The notes: generated by a model not told the origin, from the sequence alone. Numbered from the stretch's first letter, positions 1-11,222 are shown. The stretch is DNA of 64,000 nt from Aegilops tauschii subsp. strangulata (GCF_002575655.3 NC_053039.3:241840622-241904621), one strand, 5' to 3'. Made by a program: numbers and translations.

Positions 1-225
1 TTATCTGCAGGCCAGTATCTCGTTCCGCTAGCGACCATCCAAGCGTATCGGAACCCTGCATCAGCCACAGAGCTAGAGCCGGAACCACAATTTGATCCTC
101 CACGACAGTCTAATTACCAGTGGGATCCGGAGATGATTGCCAACCAGTGGCAATCATATGCTTCTTCTTCTCAGTACGACCCCAACTATAACTTTGGATA
201 TCCGCCAGGCCAGCCATGGCAATAG
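1..225 (+). CDS. C-terminal end of a retrotransposon ORF (partial)
   Basis: Frame 1 is open from the first base to a TAG at 223-225, giving 74 residues without a start. The tail is rich in Gln, Tyr, Asn and Pro and ends YPPGQPWQ. No enzymatic motif is visible, so this is not the end of a recognisable integrase or RT. A polypurine-like AAGCTTGGGGGAG follows directly after the stop (240-252), as at other gypsy elements in this window. The most likely reading is the C-terminus of a gag-like or accessory retrotransposon protein. The function is unknown. Confidence 0.5.
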   Translation, partial: LSAGQYLVPLATIQAYRNPASATELEPEPQFDPPRQSNYQWDPEMIANQWQSYASSSQYDPNYNFGYPPGQPWQ

Positions 226-2246
226 ACCAACCAAAAGCCTAAGCTTGGGGGAGTACGTATTTCTCACCGACATTACATTTATGTTCACACACTCATTGCT
301 AGTTGTCGGTGCTCATACTCTTTCACTGTAATATCCATGCTAGTTTATTTTCTTTTTCTTGCTTTCTTCTTGTGTGTTTGAAAAACCTTAAGAAAACCAA
401 AAAAATTAGTAGTAGCTTTTAGCTAGTTTACTTTTCTTGCTGTAGTAATAACTAAAAGAAAACCCAAAAAGATTTCCTGTTCTTCTTTTGCTTGTTGGGA
501 GCTTTCTCGTGTAAATAGTTTTATTTCTTTTCTTTTCTTTGGGGGTCGATAGGAGAAGACCATGATGAAAATGTTGAAGTGGCTCTTATATGCATTATTG
601 TTGATTTAACCAAGAGCCCATATTGCCTTGTCTTCTCCTGTTTATTGAATGCTTGCAGATTCCAGCTTAGTCCAATGCACGGGCACTATTATTATTATTC
701 ACATCGTTCAGTCGTGCAAGTGAAAGGCAATTATGACGATATATGACGGACTGATTGAGATGGGAGAAGCTGGTATGAACTCGACCTCTCTTGTTTCTGT
801 AGATATGATTAGTTCATCGTTCCTGATTCTGCCTATTATGAATAAACATGTTTGCAATGACAATTAGAGATTATAGTTGCTTATGCCATGCTTAATTAAC
901 TAGGAGTTTATAATGGTTTACCTTGTGTGTCAACATGTTATTAAAATGGTTGTGATGTGGTATGATGGGGTGGTATCCTCCTTTGAATGATTCAAGTGAC
1001 TGGACTTGGCACATGTTCACGCATATAGTTGAAACAAAATCAACATAGCCTTCATGATATTTATGTTCATGGTGGATTATATCCTACTCATGTTTGCACT
1101 CAATGTTCATTAATTTTAATGCATGTTCATGACTGTTGTCGCTCTCTACTTGGTCGCTTCCCAGTCTTTTTCTAGCCTTCACTTGTACTAAGCGGGAATA
1201 CTGCTTGTGCATCCAATTCCTTAAACCCCAAAGTTATGCCATATGAGTCCACCATACCTTCCTATATGCGGTATCTACCTGCCGTTCCAAGTAAATTTGT
1301 ATGTGCCAAACTCTAAACCTTCAAATGAAATTATGTTTTGTATGCTCGAATAGCTCATGTATCAACTAGGGCTGTCCGTATCTTCCATGTTAGGCGAGTT
1401 ATTCTCAAGAGGAGTGGACTCCGCTCCTCACTCACGAGAAAATGGCTGGTCACCGGGATGCCTAGTCCCATGCTTTATGCAAAATCAAATCAAAATAATT
1501 GCAAACAAAACTCCCCCGGGACTGTTGTTAGTTGGAGGCACTCGTTGTTTCGAGCAAGCCATGGATTGATGCTTGTTGGTGGAGGGGGAGTATAAACTTT
1601 ACCATTCTGTTTGGGAACCGTCTATAATGTGTGTAGCATGGAAGATATCGCCATCTCTTGGTTGTTATGTTGACAATGAAAGTATGCCGCTCAAAATATT
1701 ATTTATCTCTATTTCAAAATCAAGCTCTGGCACCTCTACAAATCCCTGCTTCCCTCTGCGAAGGGCCTATCTATTTACTTTTATGTTGAGTCATCACCCT
1801 CTTATTAAAAATCACCAGCTAGAGAGCACCGCTGTCATTTGCATTCATTACTGTTAATTTATATTGGGTGTGACTATGACTGGATCTTTTTACCATGAAT
1901 TACAATGTTTAGTCAGTCCTTGATCTTTAAAGGTGCTCTGCATTTATGTTTTGCGGTCTCAGAAAGGGCTAGCGAGATACCATCTTGTTATATCATATCA
2001 TGATTGTTTTGAGAAAGTGTTGTCATCCGAGATTTATTATTATTGCTCGCTAGTTGATTATGCCATTGACATGAGTAAACATGAGACCTAAGTGTTATTG
2101 TGAATATGGTTAGTTCATAATCTTTGCTGAAGACTTGAATGCTGGCTTTACATATTTACAACAACAAGAGCAAACAGAGTTTGTAAAAGTTTTTCTTTAT
2201 CACTTTCAGTTTATCAACTGAATTGCTTGAGGACAAGCAAAGGTTT
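226..2246 (+). other. Non-coding 3' internal region of RLG-A
   Basis: About 2 kb without a credible gene. It is AT-rich, with only short ORFs in shifting frames, and is similar in several blocks to the corresponding region of RLG-1 (57.7-60.07 kb). The block at 1150-1320 is the clearest match. It begins with a purine tract like the one that primes plus-strand synthesis at 2247. Confidence 0.7.
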
Positions 2247-2260
2247 AAGCTTGGGGGAGT
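2247..2260 (+). other. Polypurine tract of RLG-A
   Basis: AAGCTTGGGGGAGT lies immediately before the LTR start TGATACG. This is the expected place for the RNase H-resistant plus-strand primer of an LTR retrotransposon. Confidence 0.8.
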
Positions 2261-3665
2261 TGATACGTCTCCGTCGTATCTACTTTTCCAAACACTTTTG
2301 CCCTTTGGACTCTAATTTGCATGATTTGAATGGAACTAACCTGGACTGACGCTGTTTTCAGCAGAATTGCCATGGTGTTATTTATGTGTAGAAACAAAAG
2401 TTCTTGGAATGACCTGAAACTCCACGGAAGTTATTTTTGGAAATAATAAAAAATACTGGCGAAAGAATCAAGGCCAGGGGCCCACACCCTTTCCACGAGG
2501 GTGGGGGGCACGCCCAGGCGCGCCCCCCTGGGCGCGCCCCCTGCCTCGTGGGCCCCCTGGAGCTCCACCGACCTCAACTCCAACTCCATATATTCATGTT
2601 CGGGGAGAAAAAATCAGAGAGAAAGATTCATCGTGTTTTACGATACGGAGCCGCCGCCAAGCCCTAAACTCTCTCGGGAGGGCTGATCTGGAGTCCGTTC
2701 AGGGCTCCAGAGAGGGGAATCCGTCGCCATCGTCATCATCAACCATCCCCCATCACCAATTTCATGATGCTCACCGTCGTGCGTGAGTAATTCCATCGTA
2801 GGCTTGCTGGACGGTGACGGGTTGGATGAGATTTATCATGTAATCGAGTTAGTTTTGTTAGGGTTTGATCCCTAGTATCCACTATGTTCTGAGATTGATG
2901 TTGCTATGACTTTGCTATGCTTAATGCTTGTCACTAGGGCCCGAGTGCCATGATTTCAGATCTGAACCTATTATGTTTTCATGAATATATGTGAGTTCTT
3001 GATCCTATCTTGCAAGTCTATAGTCACCTACTATGTGTTATGATCCGGCAACCCCGAAGTGACAATAATCGGGACCACTCCCGGTGATGACCATATTTTG
3101 AGGAGTTCATGTATTCACTATGTGTTAATGCTTTGGTCTGGTACTCTATTAAAAGGAGGCCTTAATATCCCTTAGTTTCCGCTAGGACCCCGCTGCCACG
3201 GGAGGGTAGGACAAAAGATGTCATGCAAGTTCTTTTCCATAAGCACGTATGACTATATTCGGAATACATGCCTACGTTACATTGATGAATTGGAGCTAGT
3301 TCTGTGTCACGCTATGTTATGACTGTTACATGATGAACCGCATCCGGCATAATTCTCCATCACCGATCCAATGCCTACGAGCTTTTCACATATTGTTCTT
3401 CGCTTATTTACTTTTCCGTTGCTACTGTTACAATCACTACAAAACCCAAAAATATTACTTTTGCTACCGTTACCATTACTTCCATACTACTTTGCTACTA
3501 AATACTTTGCTGCAGATACTAAGTTATCCAGGTGTGGTTGAATTGACAACTCAACTGCTAATACTTGAGAATATTCTTTGGCTCCCCTTGTGTCGAATCA
3601 ATAAATTTGGGTTGAATACTCTACCCTCGAAAACTGTTGCGATCCCCTATACTTGTGGGTTATCA
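2261..3665 (+). repeat. 3' LTR of RLG-A
   Basis: The LTR runs from TGATACGTCTCCGTCG to CTTGTGGGTTATCA, about 1.4 kb, bounded by TG...CA. It follows the polypurine tract directly. The LTR contains a GC-rich block (2480-2570) followed by a possible TATA (catatatt, 2587-2594). The five bases after it (aggac, 3666-3670) should be one copy of the target-site duplication; the partner lies outside the window. The end was chosen from the CA and from the abrupt change of sequence character. Confidence 0.8.
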
Positions 3666-3670
3666 AGGAC

Positions 3671-4190
3671 AAACCTCCTAGGTTTTAGGGTTAGGCTAGA
3701 TTAGGTGAGGTTGGACTATAAATAGAGAAAGAAGGGAGATTTGGATCACCCGATCGAGATCGGATGGTCGATAAAGAATAGACTAGGGGAGTCCAACAAC
3801 GAACCGAAGATATCTTAGGGATATTTGGGGATGATCCGAATCCCACGGTGATGACTGAGCGGGTCGGGTTCGGGTAAGTTTCGGACACGGGCGAGGGGTC
3901 GATGCACTGTGCAAAGAGGGGTTAGGCGGTCATGGTCAAGAGGGAAGCGAAAATCTGATTGGTCTGGAACGGTCAACGAAGGCAAAGCGGTCCGAGGAAA
4001 GGTGATGAAGGCAAAGGGAGAAACGGCAACGGCGAACGAATGTAAGTTTTAAAACATGACGGCAACAGAGTGCCGATGCAATGCAAATGATGACATGATG
4101 AAATGCAACAAACAAACAAATAACACAGCTGGCACGCAAAACATGGAAGGCAAATGGAGCGTCGGTGTTGGGGCGTCACACAAGTAGCAG
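3671..4190. repeat. Possible degenerate LTR remnant
   Basis: This stretch contains 'ggactataaatagagaaag' (a TATA-like box), purine-rich sequence, and a tail with 'aatgcaaatgatgacatgatg' style repeats ending in 'ggggcgtcacac'. The style resembles the end of a Triticeae gypsy LTR finishing in a GGGGCGT-type terminus. No partner LTR, PBS or TSD can be shown here, so this is a weak call. RLG-A appears to have landed next to or in it. ORFs on both strands look accidental. Confidence 0.3.
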
Positions 4191-4996
4191 GCACCCATAG
4201 CGGATCTTGAACAATATGCGTGTGTCTGTGTGCCCCAAGAAGCATTGAGTGTTTCCACATGGGGATGGATGCACCACGAGTAATTTATTTTGCTTTTAGA
4301 GAAAAAATGTAAATTACAGTAATTTTGCTAGTGTATTAAAATGTAAAAAACATTGATGTATTTGTTGTCGCGGGGAAACTAGACATAATGTTGACATGTT
4401 TTGGTTGAACTTTCCAAAACTATTTTTTATTGGATCTACTATGTACGTCAAATGCTTCAGCTAAATATTTCTTTTGACACATGTTTCCATTTTATTATTT
4501 GCAATAAATTAGAAGCACCAAATACGTAGTAATTCATCTTAATCATATCAAGAGGTCCGTTGTTGTTGAATCAAGCCTTCCAATGGATGATCAGCTCACA
4601 CTCTTAACAATTTTCAACCCTAACCCCTAACTGCTTTTGCGTTGTTTCCTCTATTGGCTTTGTCAACCCTTCCTCATGTTTTTTACCACTCCAACGAGGT
4701 TTTTACACTCCTTTCCATTTTCATTGTCATGCCATCTTCACTAGCAACTCATTCCGTCCCATTATCTCGTTACCGACTCTGCCTCGAACTCCATTGACAA
4801 TCAGCATTGCAAGAAATCATTCGTGCTCAAGTGAAAAGGTCTAATCCCTTGAGGTACAATATGATGTCTTAACAATGGATCCATGATGGGAGCATCTCAA
4901 TATGGTAAGCGTTATTAAAGTTTGTCACGGAGAATATGTGATGATGTGATAGAAAAAAATGTCGAGCGAGAACACTATTAACATGTGTGCAACTAA
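4191..4996. other. Intergenic, no gene seen
   Basis: AT-rich sequence with no ORF longer than chance and no terminal repeats that I could pair. Nothing recognisable is present. Confidence 0.5.
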
Positions 4997-5128
4997 GACC
5001 CTGTTTGTTTGGGGTTTTGCTTCAGCTTTTCCACTTAAAAAGCCCCTATTAGGAGCTTTTGTGGGTTTTTTTTTTGTTAAAATGGAAAAGTTGGAAAGGC
5101 TGAAGTAAAAGCCCAAACAAACGAGGCC
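4997..5128. mobile_element. Small MITE with GTTTGTTTGG inverted ends
   Basis: The left end 'gaccctgtttgtttgggg' is an imperfect inverted repeat of the right end 'cccaaacaaacgaggcc'. Internally, 'gcttcagcttttcca' pairs with 'tggaaaagttggaaaggctgaag', so the 130-bp segment can fold into one long hairpin. This is the structure of a MITE. The GTTTGTTTGG end suggests the hAT-like class, but no clean 8-bp duplication is visible. It lies about 580 bp upstream of the FAR1-like start codon. Confidence 0.6.
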
Positions 5129-5710
5129 TTGCACAAGTCTTTCAAAAATATATTAAGAGTTGGACGCATCGGTAACTACAAGCTTTAAGCTACAAACATT
5201 TTTATAATGATTTGAGGATTGCTCACCACATCTGCCACTCGGTTTTCTATTCTCGCCAAAAAAACTTATTGATTATTGGGTGATGATATGGTTAATTTTG
5301 AAAACAAAGTACACACAAATTTCAATACTGGAAATGCTCTGAATAAGACGGGCATCGGCCCATCTAAGCTACCGGACCGGACCCAGCCACGAGCCTCGGT
5401 CGTTTTCTGCCGCAGCGACCCACCCCGGCTGCACCCCCGCAAACCCTCGTCGACTGTTCTCCGCCCGCCGATGAGGCGAACCACTTCGCCGCCGGCGTCT
5501 TGGCCCGCTGTCGGCGTTAGCTTCCGCCTCCTAAGGCAGCGCCGCCAGTGCCCGTGCTGACTGCAGCGCAGAAGGCGTTCTGCTCAAACCCGGCGCCCCC
5601 CTACCGAGGACGCTCCCCCAAACCCTCGCCGGCCGCTGTAACTTCTCTTTGCACCACATATCCCCTTCGTCCTCGTCTCCATCCATCTGCACTGAGAGTG
5701 AATTAGGGCA
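5129..5710 (+). promoter_or_regulatory. Upstream region of the FAR1-like gene
   Basis: No gene is visible. Composition changes sharply at about 5340 from AT-rich to GC-rich sequence up to the start codon at 5711, which is usual for a grass gene's core promoter and 5' leader. No clear TATA box is seen in the 200 bp before the start; the promoter may be TATA-less. Confidence 0.4.
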
Positions 5711-8493
5711 ATGGAGTTCTCCGTCGAGGAGGAACCGAGGTTAGCACATGGCATTGCATGAGTGATTCCTTTGCCTTTATTCCCCATTTTGCTTATTTCA
5801 TTTTGGCACAGGTCGGGCGCGCCCCTGGCACTCGGGCTCGGGGAGGACGCCATGGAGGCGGTAAGGAGAGCTTTCCCGGGTCAGGATTTTGCTATTGATG
5901 TGGTGAACCGAGCTTTCGGTTGGCGGAATCCGGAGGAGCGCAGCCAACAAGATTCCTCTGCCTGTGGTATCAGTGGAGCATGTACATCGGAAAAGCCTGT
6001 GGATTTGGAGCAGGTGGAGAACGCTGGGAAGAGCTGTGCGCAACAGGATCCCTCTGCCTCAGAAATGCAGTTGAGATCTCAGGAAGCGGAGCAAGCCGGT
6101 CAGCGCTGCGATGCCCCTCCCGCACCTGCAGACGTAGGCGCTGAAGCCGGCGGGCCTCCCGCACCTGCAGACGTAGGCGCTGAAGCCGGCGGGGGCTGGA
6201 ACCGCAGGTATGCCAAGGTTGACCTTGAGGCCGCTGCACATTCCAAGTCCACTGGATATATTGTTCGTTGTTACTCGTTGTGGAACTAGTTGTGGAAGGT
6301 GTCTGTGTTCTGTATTCTTCGGTATTACTGTTTATGTTTGTAAGTAGCAAAGTTGATTGGTTGCCACAAACCATGATGCATATGAAACCAGGAATACTAG
6401 CGCATCCTATTTGTTCCGTTCTATCTGACGAATTGCTGCTCAACAAATATCAACAGGCCCACTTGGTTGCCCCCATCCCTAGTGGTTTGAATTATTTTTA
6501 GAAAATTCGACGATGCACACCGATGTAGGATTCTATGGCATTGCAATGAGAAAGTGCTTAATGCTGTATCAACATGCAACAAAGCCATAACTCTTGCTTC
6601 TTATTGGACTCAGGGTTAGGCGAGGCCGTATCCCAGATGAACGGGAACCAGATGCCCAGCGAGTAAGTGCGCTAGAGAAGGCATTGACTGGCTTCGCGGA
6701 GAGGCAGACTGATGTTGTTGTTAATCCAACAGTGGGGACCTGCTTTGATTCGATTACAGAGGCATATGATTTTTATAACCTCTATTCCTGGGAAATGGGG
6801 TTCGGTATAAGGTACGGCAAGAGCAGGCGGAATACAAAGGGAGGTAAATGCATGCAGGAAATTACTTGCGTTAATGCGGTAAGAATACGTGTATTTTACT
6901 AGTCATCAGTTCCTCAATTGCAGTTGGTCCCGAAACATTATGCAGTGATTATGTTGCTTTCAGGGTAAACCAAATATGGGCGGGAAATCGCGCAGGTGCG
7001 AGTGCACAGCACTAATTAGGCTACTCAGAACTGATGACAACGGATGGTATGTCACCCAGCATAGGAAAGTGCATAACCATGCTTTTTCCACTACATATGG
7101 AAACAAGGTTCATTGGCCATCTCATAAGCATCTAGATAAGTACACCAGGGATTTGGTTCGTCAGTTAAGGCACAATAATGTTAATTTAGGCGTGTATGAT
7201 ACGATTGCTTCTTTTTTTGGGCGAATGGAGAATGTCCCTTTCAATAAGCGTTCGATCAGGACACTGTGTGGGGAAGTTATCCGTGAGCAAGCTGATGACG
7301 ATGCTAGGAAGACCATGGAGACAGCAGCTGCATCTGGAGAAAGACCAGAAAACCATACGGGGGAGGAGACGACATTCAACTGTATGGGCTTAGCCTCAAC
7401 CACGGTTGGTTCCCCGAATATGCCGGTTGATCCCCTGAGGTACCCTGAGCAGGACGATACACACAGCAATGCTGAGGCAGGCAGGCTGGCTGATCTGTTG
7501 TTAGCTTTTGGGGATTGTCACCTGGTGCTTAAAAGCTGCACCTATGATGATCTCATCAACTCCAACGGTACCATGTCGGGTCTGGAAGAGGCAGTGAAGG
7601 CTGTTACACCCCATCTTCAGCAGGGCATTTTTGGTGACCTGTGGTCCAGGGCCCACAATTCTGGAGGCGTCGTGTCAGCTCAGGTGCTGACCATCAAGGA
7701 TCTGTTCAGATTCACGCGTTGGCTGACAACCACCACGGGCCAGCATAATCTGCGGTGCGTCCAGCAGCGTGCCAAGCTGGTCAATTCTGGGAAGGCTGTC
7801 TTAGAGCCCGAGCAGATAGCCCTCCTCCACCTTTATCAGGCTGAGAATGATGAATATTCAGTTAAGATGAACAAGCTCCAGGGAGAAAGGGATGCGAAAA
7901 TTGCCCACTATATGGCGAAAATTGATGAGGCCCGCAAGTCCTTCGAGGTCAGCATTCAAGCTGCAAAGCAGCACTACCCTGTGTCCGCCTCCTATGTCGC
8001 TCTGGATAGCAATGAACTCCGCGGGCAGTGCTGGACCATGTATCTCGCCCAATGTCGGAAGGAGGCGAAGGATCTGAACGCGAAGGCCTCAAACATCGTC
8101 GAGAAGTATGGGCCAGAGGTCATACAGCGTCACCTATTTGAATTTTGCAGCCAAGAGACAAACCGTCAGGCCCTCCTCAAGTATGCCCAGACCAAGGTCA
8201 ATAAACTGAAAGAGGCAGGAGATGCTCGTGAAGATACTCTTCATGACTACATGACGCTCCTCGATATTGAAAAGGCTTATGCACTACTCGCTGCTGAAGA
8301 GCAAATAGCCAATGGCCCAGACACTTGTGGGGGCAATGAGGATGCGGATCACGGTAATAGAAACAATACCATTGCAAGATGTGAGGCTGCTGAGGGTGCT
8401 CGAGGTGATGGACAAGATGGGGGTGAAGGTGCGTCCGAAGGCCCTCCGCGGCAAAAGCGTCAAAGGAACGACCAAGACTATGTTTGGTGGTGA
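5711..8493 (+). CDS. FAR1-domain protein without a transposase domain, 4 exons
   Basis: Predicted exons are 5711-5739, 5812-6207, 6614-6878 and 6964-8493. All junctions are GT-AG and phase-compatible, giving 739 residues. Exon 2 carries a perfectly repeated 13-residue unit PPAPADVGAEAGG (6116-6193). A FAR1 DNA-binding domain (WRKY-GCM1-type zinc finger) is split across exons 3 and 4. It runs from FDSITEAYDFYNLYSWEMGF through CMQEITC and CECTALIRLL to HRKVHNHAF, with the Cys and His of the C-C-H-H pattern present. The rest is a long helical region with many charged residues (about residues 400-670) and a basic tail with PPRQKRQR, a possible nuclear signal. No MULE transposase core or SWIM finger is seen, unlike full-length FAR1/FRS proteins. 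It probably encodes a nuclear DNA-binding factor derived from a Mutator-like transposase. The start was chosen because the short first exon joins in phase and upstream sequence is not coding-like. There are no internal stops, so it appears intact. Confidence 0.8.
6116..6193 (+). repeat. 39-bp in-frame tandem duplication
   Basis: Two adjacent identical copies of a 39-bp unit encode PPAPADVGAEAGG twice in exon 2 of the FAR1-like gene. Perfect identity suggests a recent slippage or duplication event that kept the frame. Confidence 0.85.
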
Positions 8494-9069
8494 CTCTTAT
8501 AGCAGGTGGTTCACATTTATCGTAAGAGGATTGCGTGCATGATATGTTTCCATATCTTGCAAGTCCAAGGTGGGATATGAGGTTCAAATTAGGTTGCAGG
8601 AGGATTCATGGGTTCTTAATATACCTTGCTGTGAGGTATATTAAAATTTGTACAATGGTTGCACTACCATAAACATCATGTTGTGGAAGCTGTCGAAAGG
8701 CTGGTGTGGTGTAAGCTATTGTTCAGTTGATGTCTTCCCAGGTTTCCCTTTTCTAATACTGACAGGCTTGGACGCTGACCAAATCAGGGAAATACATTGT
8801 TACCTCTTTATATAGCTGTCTGATTCATCATAAGTTCATAACATAAATTTTTCTGTAGAGAGTTAAAAGTTTCTGCAAGAGTTAAATTTCTTGGCAAGAT
8901 GCTCCAACGATTTGCATTTCACCGTTATCTTTTTGGGTTTGAATTTGTGAGGTAGTTAGTGATCTCTCTTTTGTACACAAAATGAAGCTGGGGACCGTTT
9001 CGAAAAAATGAAGCTGGGGAGATCCGTGGAGAATGCTTACAAAATGTACCAAAACAGTGTAAAGATATA
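8494..9069 (+). other. 3' flank of the FAR1-like gene
   Basis: This stretch most likely holds the 3' UTR and poly(A) region. It is AT-rich, has no ORF of note, and ends at a partial Stowaway element. A short direct repeat 'atgaagctgggga' occurs at 8981 and 9008. Confidence 0.45.
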
Positions 9070-9160
9070 CTCCCCCATTCCAGAATGTAGTGCATATTAG
9101 GTTTAAAAAAAATCAAACTTATCTATGTTTGACCAAGTTTATAAAAATTATTAGCATCCA
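9070..9160. mobile_element. Left half of a Stowaway-like MITE
   Basis: Begins after TA with 'ctcccccattccagaatgtagtgc', which matches the left end of the complete Stowaway at 9818. The right inverted repeat is missing, so this is a truncated copy. Confidence 0.6.
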
Positions 9161-9728
9161 AAATCCAGAGATTAACGACCAACTTGAAACTGAGACAAGA
9201 GTTGTCCGGGCGACCTTTACTCCCGCAAGATTTAAGAGAATCCTAAGCGAGAAAAAGCAGAGCCTATAAGCGTCAAATGATTGAGTATCACCGAGAATTT
9301 GATTGAATGCTAACTTAGACTTGTTACTCTTGAGGATTATGCATCCTCGTAATGGTTAGGAGTCGTTCAAAGATAATCCAACGTAAGGATTAGTCGATGA
9401 ACAAATTTGTAATGGTCCGGAGATCACCACAAGATCTAATGAGTGATGGAGCGAGTTTCGATGAACTTAGCACAAAAAGAACAAGGCGAGCTGTGGCTTA
9501 GGCTCTCCAACCCAGATGTAGCTCGGGCACTGGCGTAGCCAGGATCGAGCCGGGCCTCTGGCAAGCTCCAGGCTGAACACGCGCTACAGTGCTAAACACT
9601 GTCGAAATTGCTAGTCAACAAAGATATGACCCGAGCCAGGACGCGGCCTTGCTGCTGGGGTCTGGTCTATGCCACTGGGGTAAACACATCGTTGTGTCGC
9701 CGTCGAGCGATGGGTTCTATTTCACTGC
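9161..9728. other. Intergenic, no gene seen
   Basis: No open frame, paired repeat or RNA gene was recognised. Confidence 0.45.
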
Positions 9729-10216
9729 GCCGCTTTATTTTCTGTAATTCGTCTTTGTTTTGAAGAACTTTCCTGTCCTACTTTTATTTGTGAATGTTGC
9801 AAAGACGTTATTTAGTACTCCCTCCGTTCCATAATGTAGTGCCTATAAATTTTTGAAAAAATCAAACCTTGCAAACTTTGACCAAGTTTACAGAGAAAAA
9901 TATTTACATTTAGAATGCCAAACATATATTATTAGATTCATCGTAAGATGTATTTTCATATTTTATATATTGACATTGTATACATAAATAGTTTTCTCTA
10001 TAAACTTGGTCAAAGTTTGTAAAGTTTGAATTTATAAAAAATCTATAGGCACTACATTATGGAACGGAGTGAGTATTCCCTCTGTAAAGAAATATAAAAG
10101 CGTTTAGATCACTAAAGCATATCATCGCACCGCTTTATTTTCTGTAATTCGCCTTTGTTTTGAAGAACTTCCCCGTCCTACTTTTGTTTGTGAATGTTGC
10201 AAAGACTTTATTTGGT
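9729..10216. repeat. Pair of ~87-bp direct repeats around a Stowaway
   Basis: A host segment starting 'ccgctttattttctgtaattcg' and ending 'gttgcaaagac' plus a few bases occurs at 9729-9815 and again at 10130-10215 with a handful of substitutions. Each copy is followed by TA and a MITE end. The sequence 'ttccctctgtaaagaaatata' also follows both units (10076 and 10218), showing that the duplicated unit included the left end of the second MITE. Confidence 0.75.
9818..10073. mobile_element. Stowaway MITE (Tc1/Mariner class)
   Basis: TA-flanked 256-bp element with terminal inverted repeats beginning CTCCCTCCGTTCCATAATG and ending in the complement 'cattatggaacggagtgag'. The subterminal 'gcctataaatttttga' pairs with 'tttataaaaaatctataggc'. 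It is complete at both ends. Confidence 0.9.
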
Positions 10217-10217
10217 A

Positions 10218-10269
10218 TTCCCTCTGTAAAGAAATATAAAAACATTCCTATATTTCTTTACGGAGGGGG
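10218..10269. mobile_element. Very short Stowaway-like hairpin
   Basis: TA-flanked 52-bp palindrome. 'ttccctctgtaaagaaatata' pairs with 'tatttctttacggaggggg' around a short loop. This is probably an internally deleted derivative of the family at 21558. A half copy of the same end occurs at 10076-10118. Confidence 0.7.
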
Positions 10270-10593
10270 TATTTTATATCCCGCTGCTTTGCTTCATGTT
10301 TAGCTTCGTACTCAGTCTCTCTTCTCTAAAGTGTACATCTGTTTGTATGTTAAAACTTATTCTAGCTCTACTGCTGCATAGTTTTTCTGTTATCTACTGT
10401 ACTTCTGTTGTTAACTTACTAGTTTTGCTATGCATGCTTCTAAGTTATCTACTCTGAAGTTATTCCGTTTACTCTGTTTTTCTTTGAATAATTGTTCTGT
10501 TTTGAAGAAAATATCAAAATCCTTATTCACTCCCCTATGATCGATAACTTTGATCAGTGTCCACCTACCCGACCGCGCCCACCCTCCACCCGT

Positions 10594-10717
10594 ATGTCTG
10601 GCACCGATGTCCTGCTTGCCACCTTCCCCAAGCCCGGTACCACCTGGCATGTCGAGGCCAGGGCAGGTTCTCCTCCTGGACTACGACGAGCTCACCGCCG
10701 GAGCCTGGCAGGACTAG
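10594..10717 (+). pseudogene. Sulfotransferase pseudogene fragment
   Basis: The frame from ATG 10594 reads MSGTDVLLATFPKPGTTW. This is the 5' phosphosulfate-binding signature of plant cytosolic sulfotransferases (family form close to FPKSGTTW). After a +1 shift the next bases read QVLLLDYDELTAGAWQD and a stop, resembling the later family block around R-V-L-x-L-x-Y-E-E. The intervening 80 or so residues, including the catalytic His, are absent, and the fragment ends after about 40 codons. It is a dead, internally deleted relic. No introns or neighbouring exons were found. Confidence 0.65.
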
Positions 10718-10843
10718 AGGTGAAACCGGTTTAGGAAGACCGACATGACCGAGACGTCAGTGTTGATGGCAAGGAGGAGCAATAAGGTCCCTGAGAACAA
10801 CTTCTGAGGATATAGATTGGTGGACATTGACAGATCAGAATTA

Positions 10844-11005
10844 CTCTCTCCATTTCTAAATATTTGTCTTTCTAGATATTTCAACAAGTAACTATATACG
10901 GAGCAAAATAAGTGAATCTACATTCTAAAAATATGTCTAAATACATCCGTATATGGTAGTCCATTTGAAATCTCTAAAAAGACAAATATTCGGGAACGGA
11001 GGAAG
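10844..11005. mobile_element. Stowaway MITE
   Basis: TA-flanked element. The left end 'ctctctccatttctaaatatttgtc' is an imperfect inverted repeat of the right end 'gacaaatattcgggaacggaggaag'. The internal 'atacggagcaaaataagtgaatct' block is typical of the same subfamily as the copy at 14211. Confidence 0.85.
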
Positions 11006-11222
11006 TAGTTGATTCATGATGTCAAATGCTATATCAATAGAGATATGGATGGCACCTGAAAAAGGGGGATATGGATGAAATAGTGCACTTGCACAACATT
11101 TCTACAAATAATGTACTCTGGTGATCACTCTTGCAAACGTGAGGGGAAATAACAGAAACGTTATAATAGTATATGAACATCAGCTACATGTCGTATCTTC
11201 AGCAGTGTCAATAGCTTTCAAT

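Larger units (their letters stand above)
1..3665 (+). mobile_element. 3' part of a gypsy-like LTR retrotransposon (RLG-A)
   Basis: The left window edge cuts this element. What remains is the end of an ORF, about 2 kb of AT-rich non-coding internal sequence, a polypurine tract and a complete 3' LTR. The LTR start TGATACGTCTCC and the internal 3' region match RLG-1 further right in this window: both have a stretch with 'cctatatgcggtat' followed by 'aaatttgtatgtgcca' (1262-1303 here, 59178-59222 in RLG-1). That shared layout is seen directly. Assignment to the Triticeae Sabrina/WHAM-like gypsy group is inference from memory of the LTR start. The element probably continues left with gag or another ORF and a 5' LTR. 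Confidence 0.8.
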
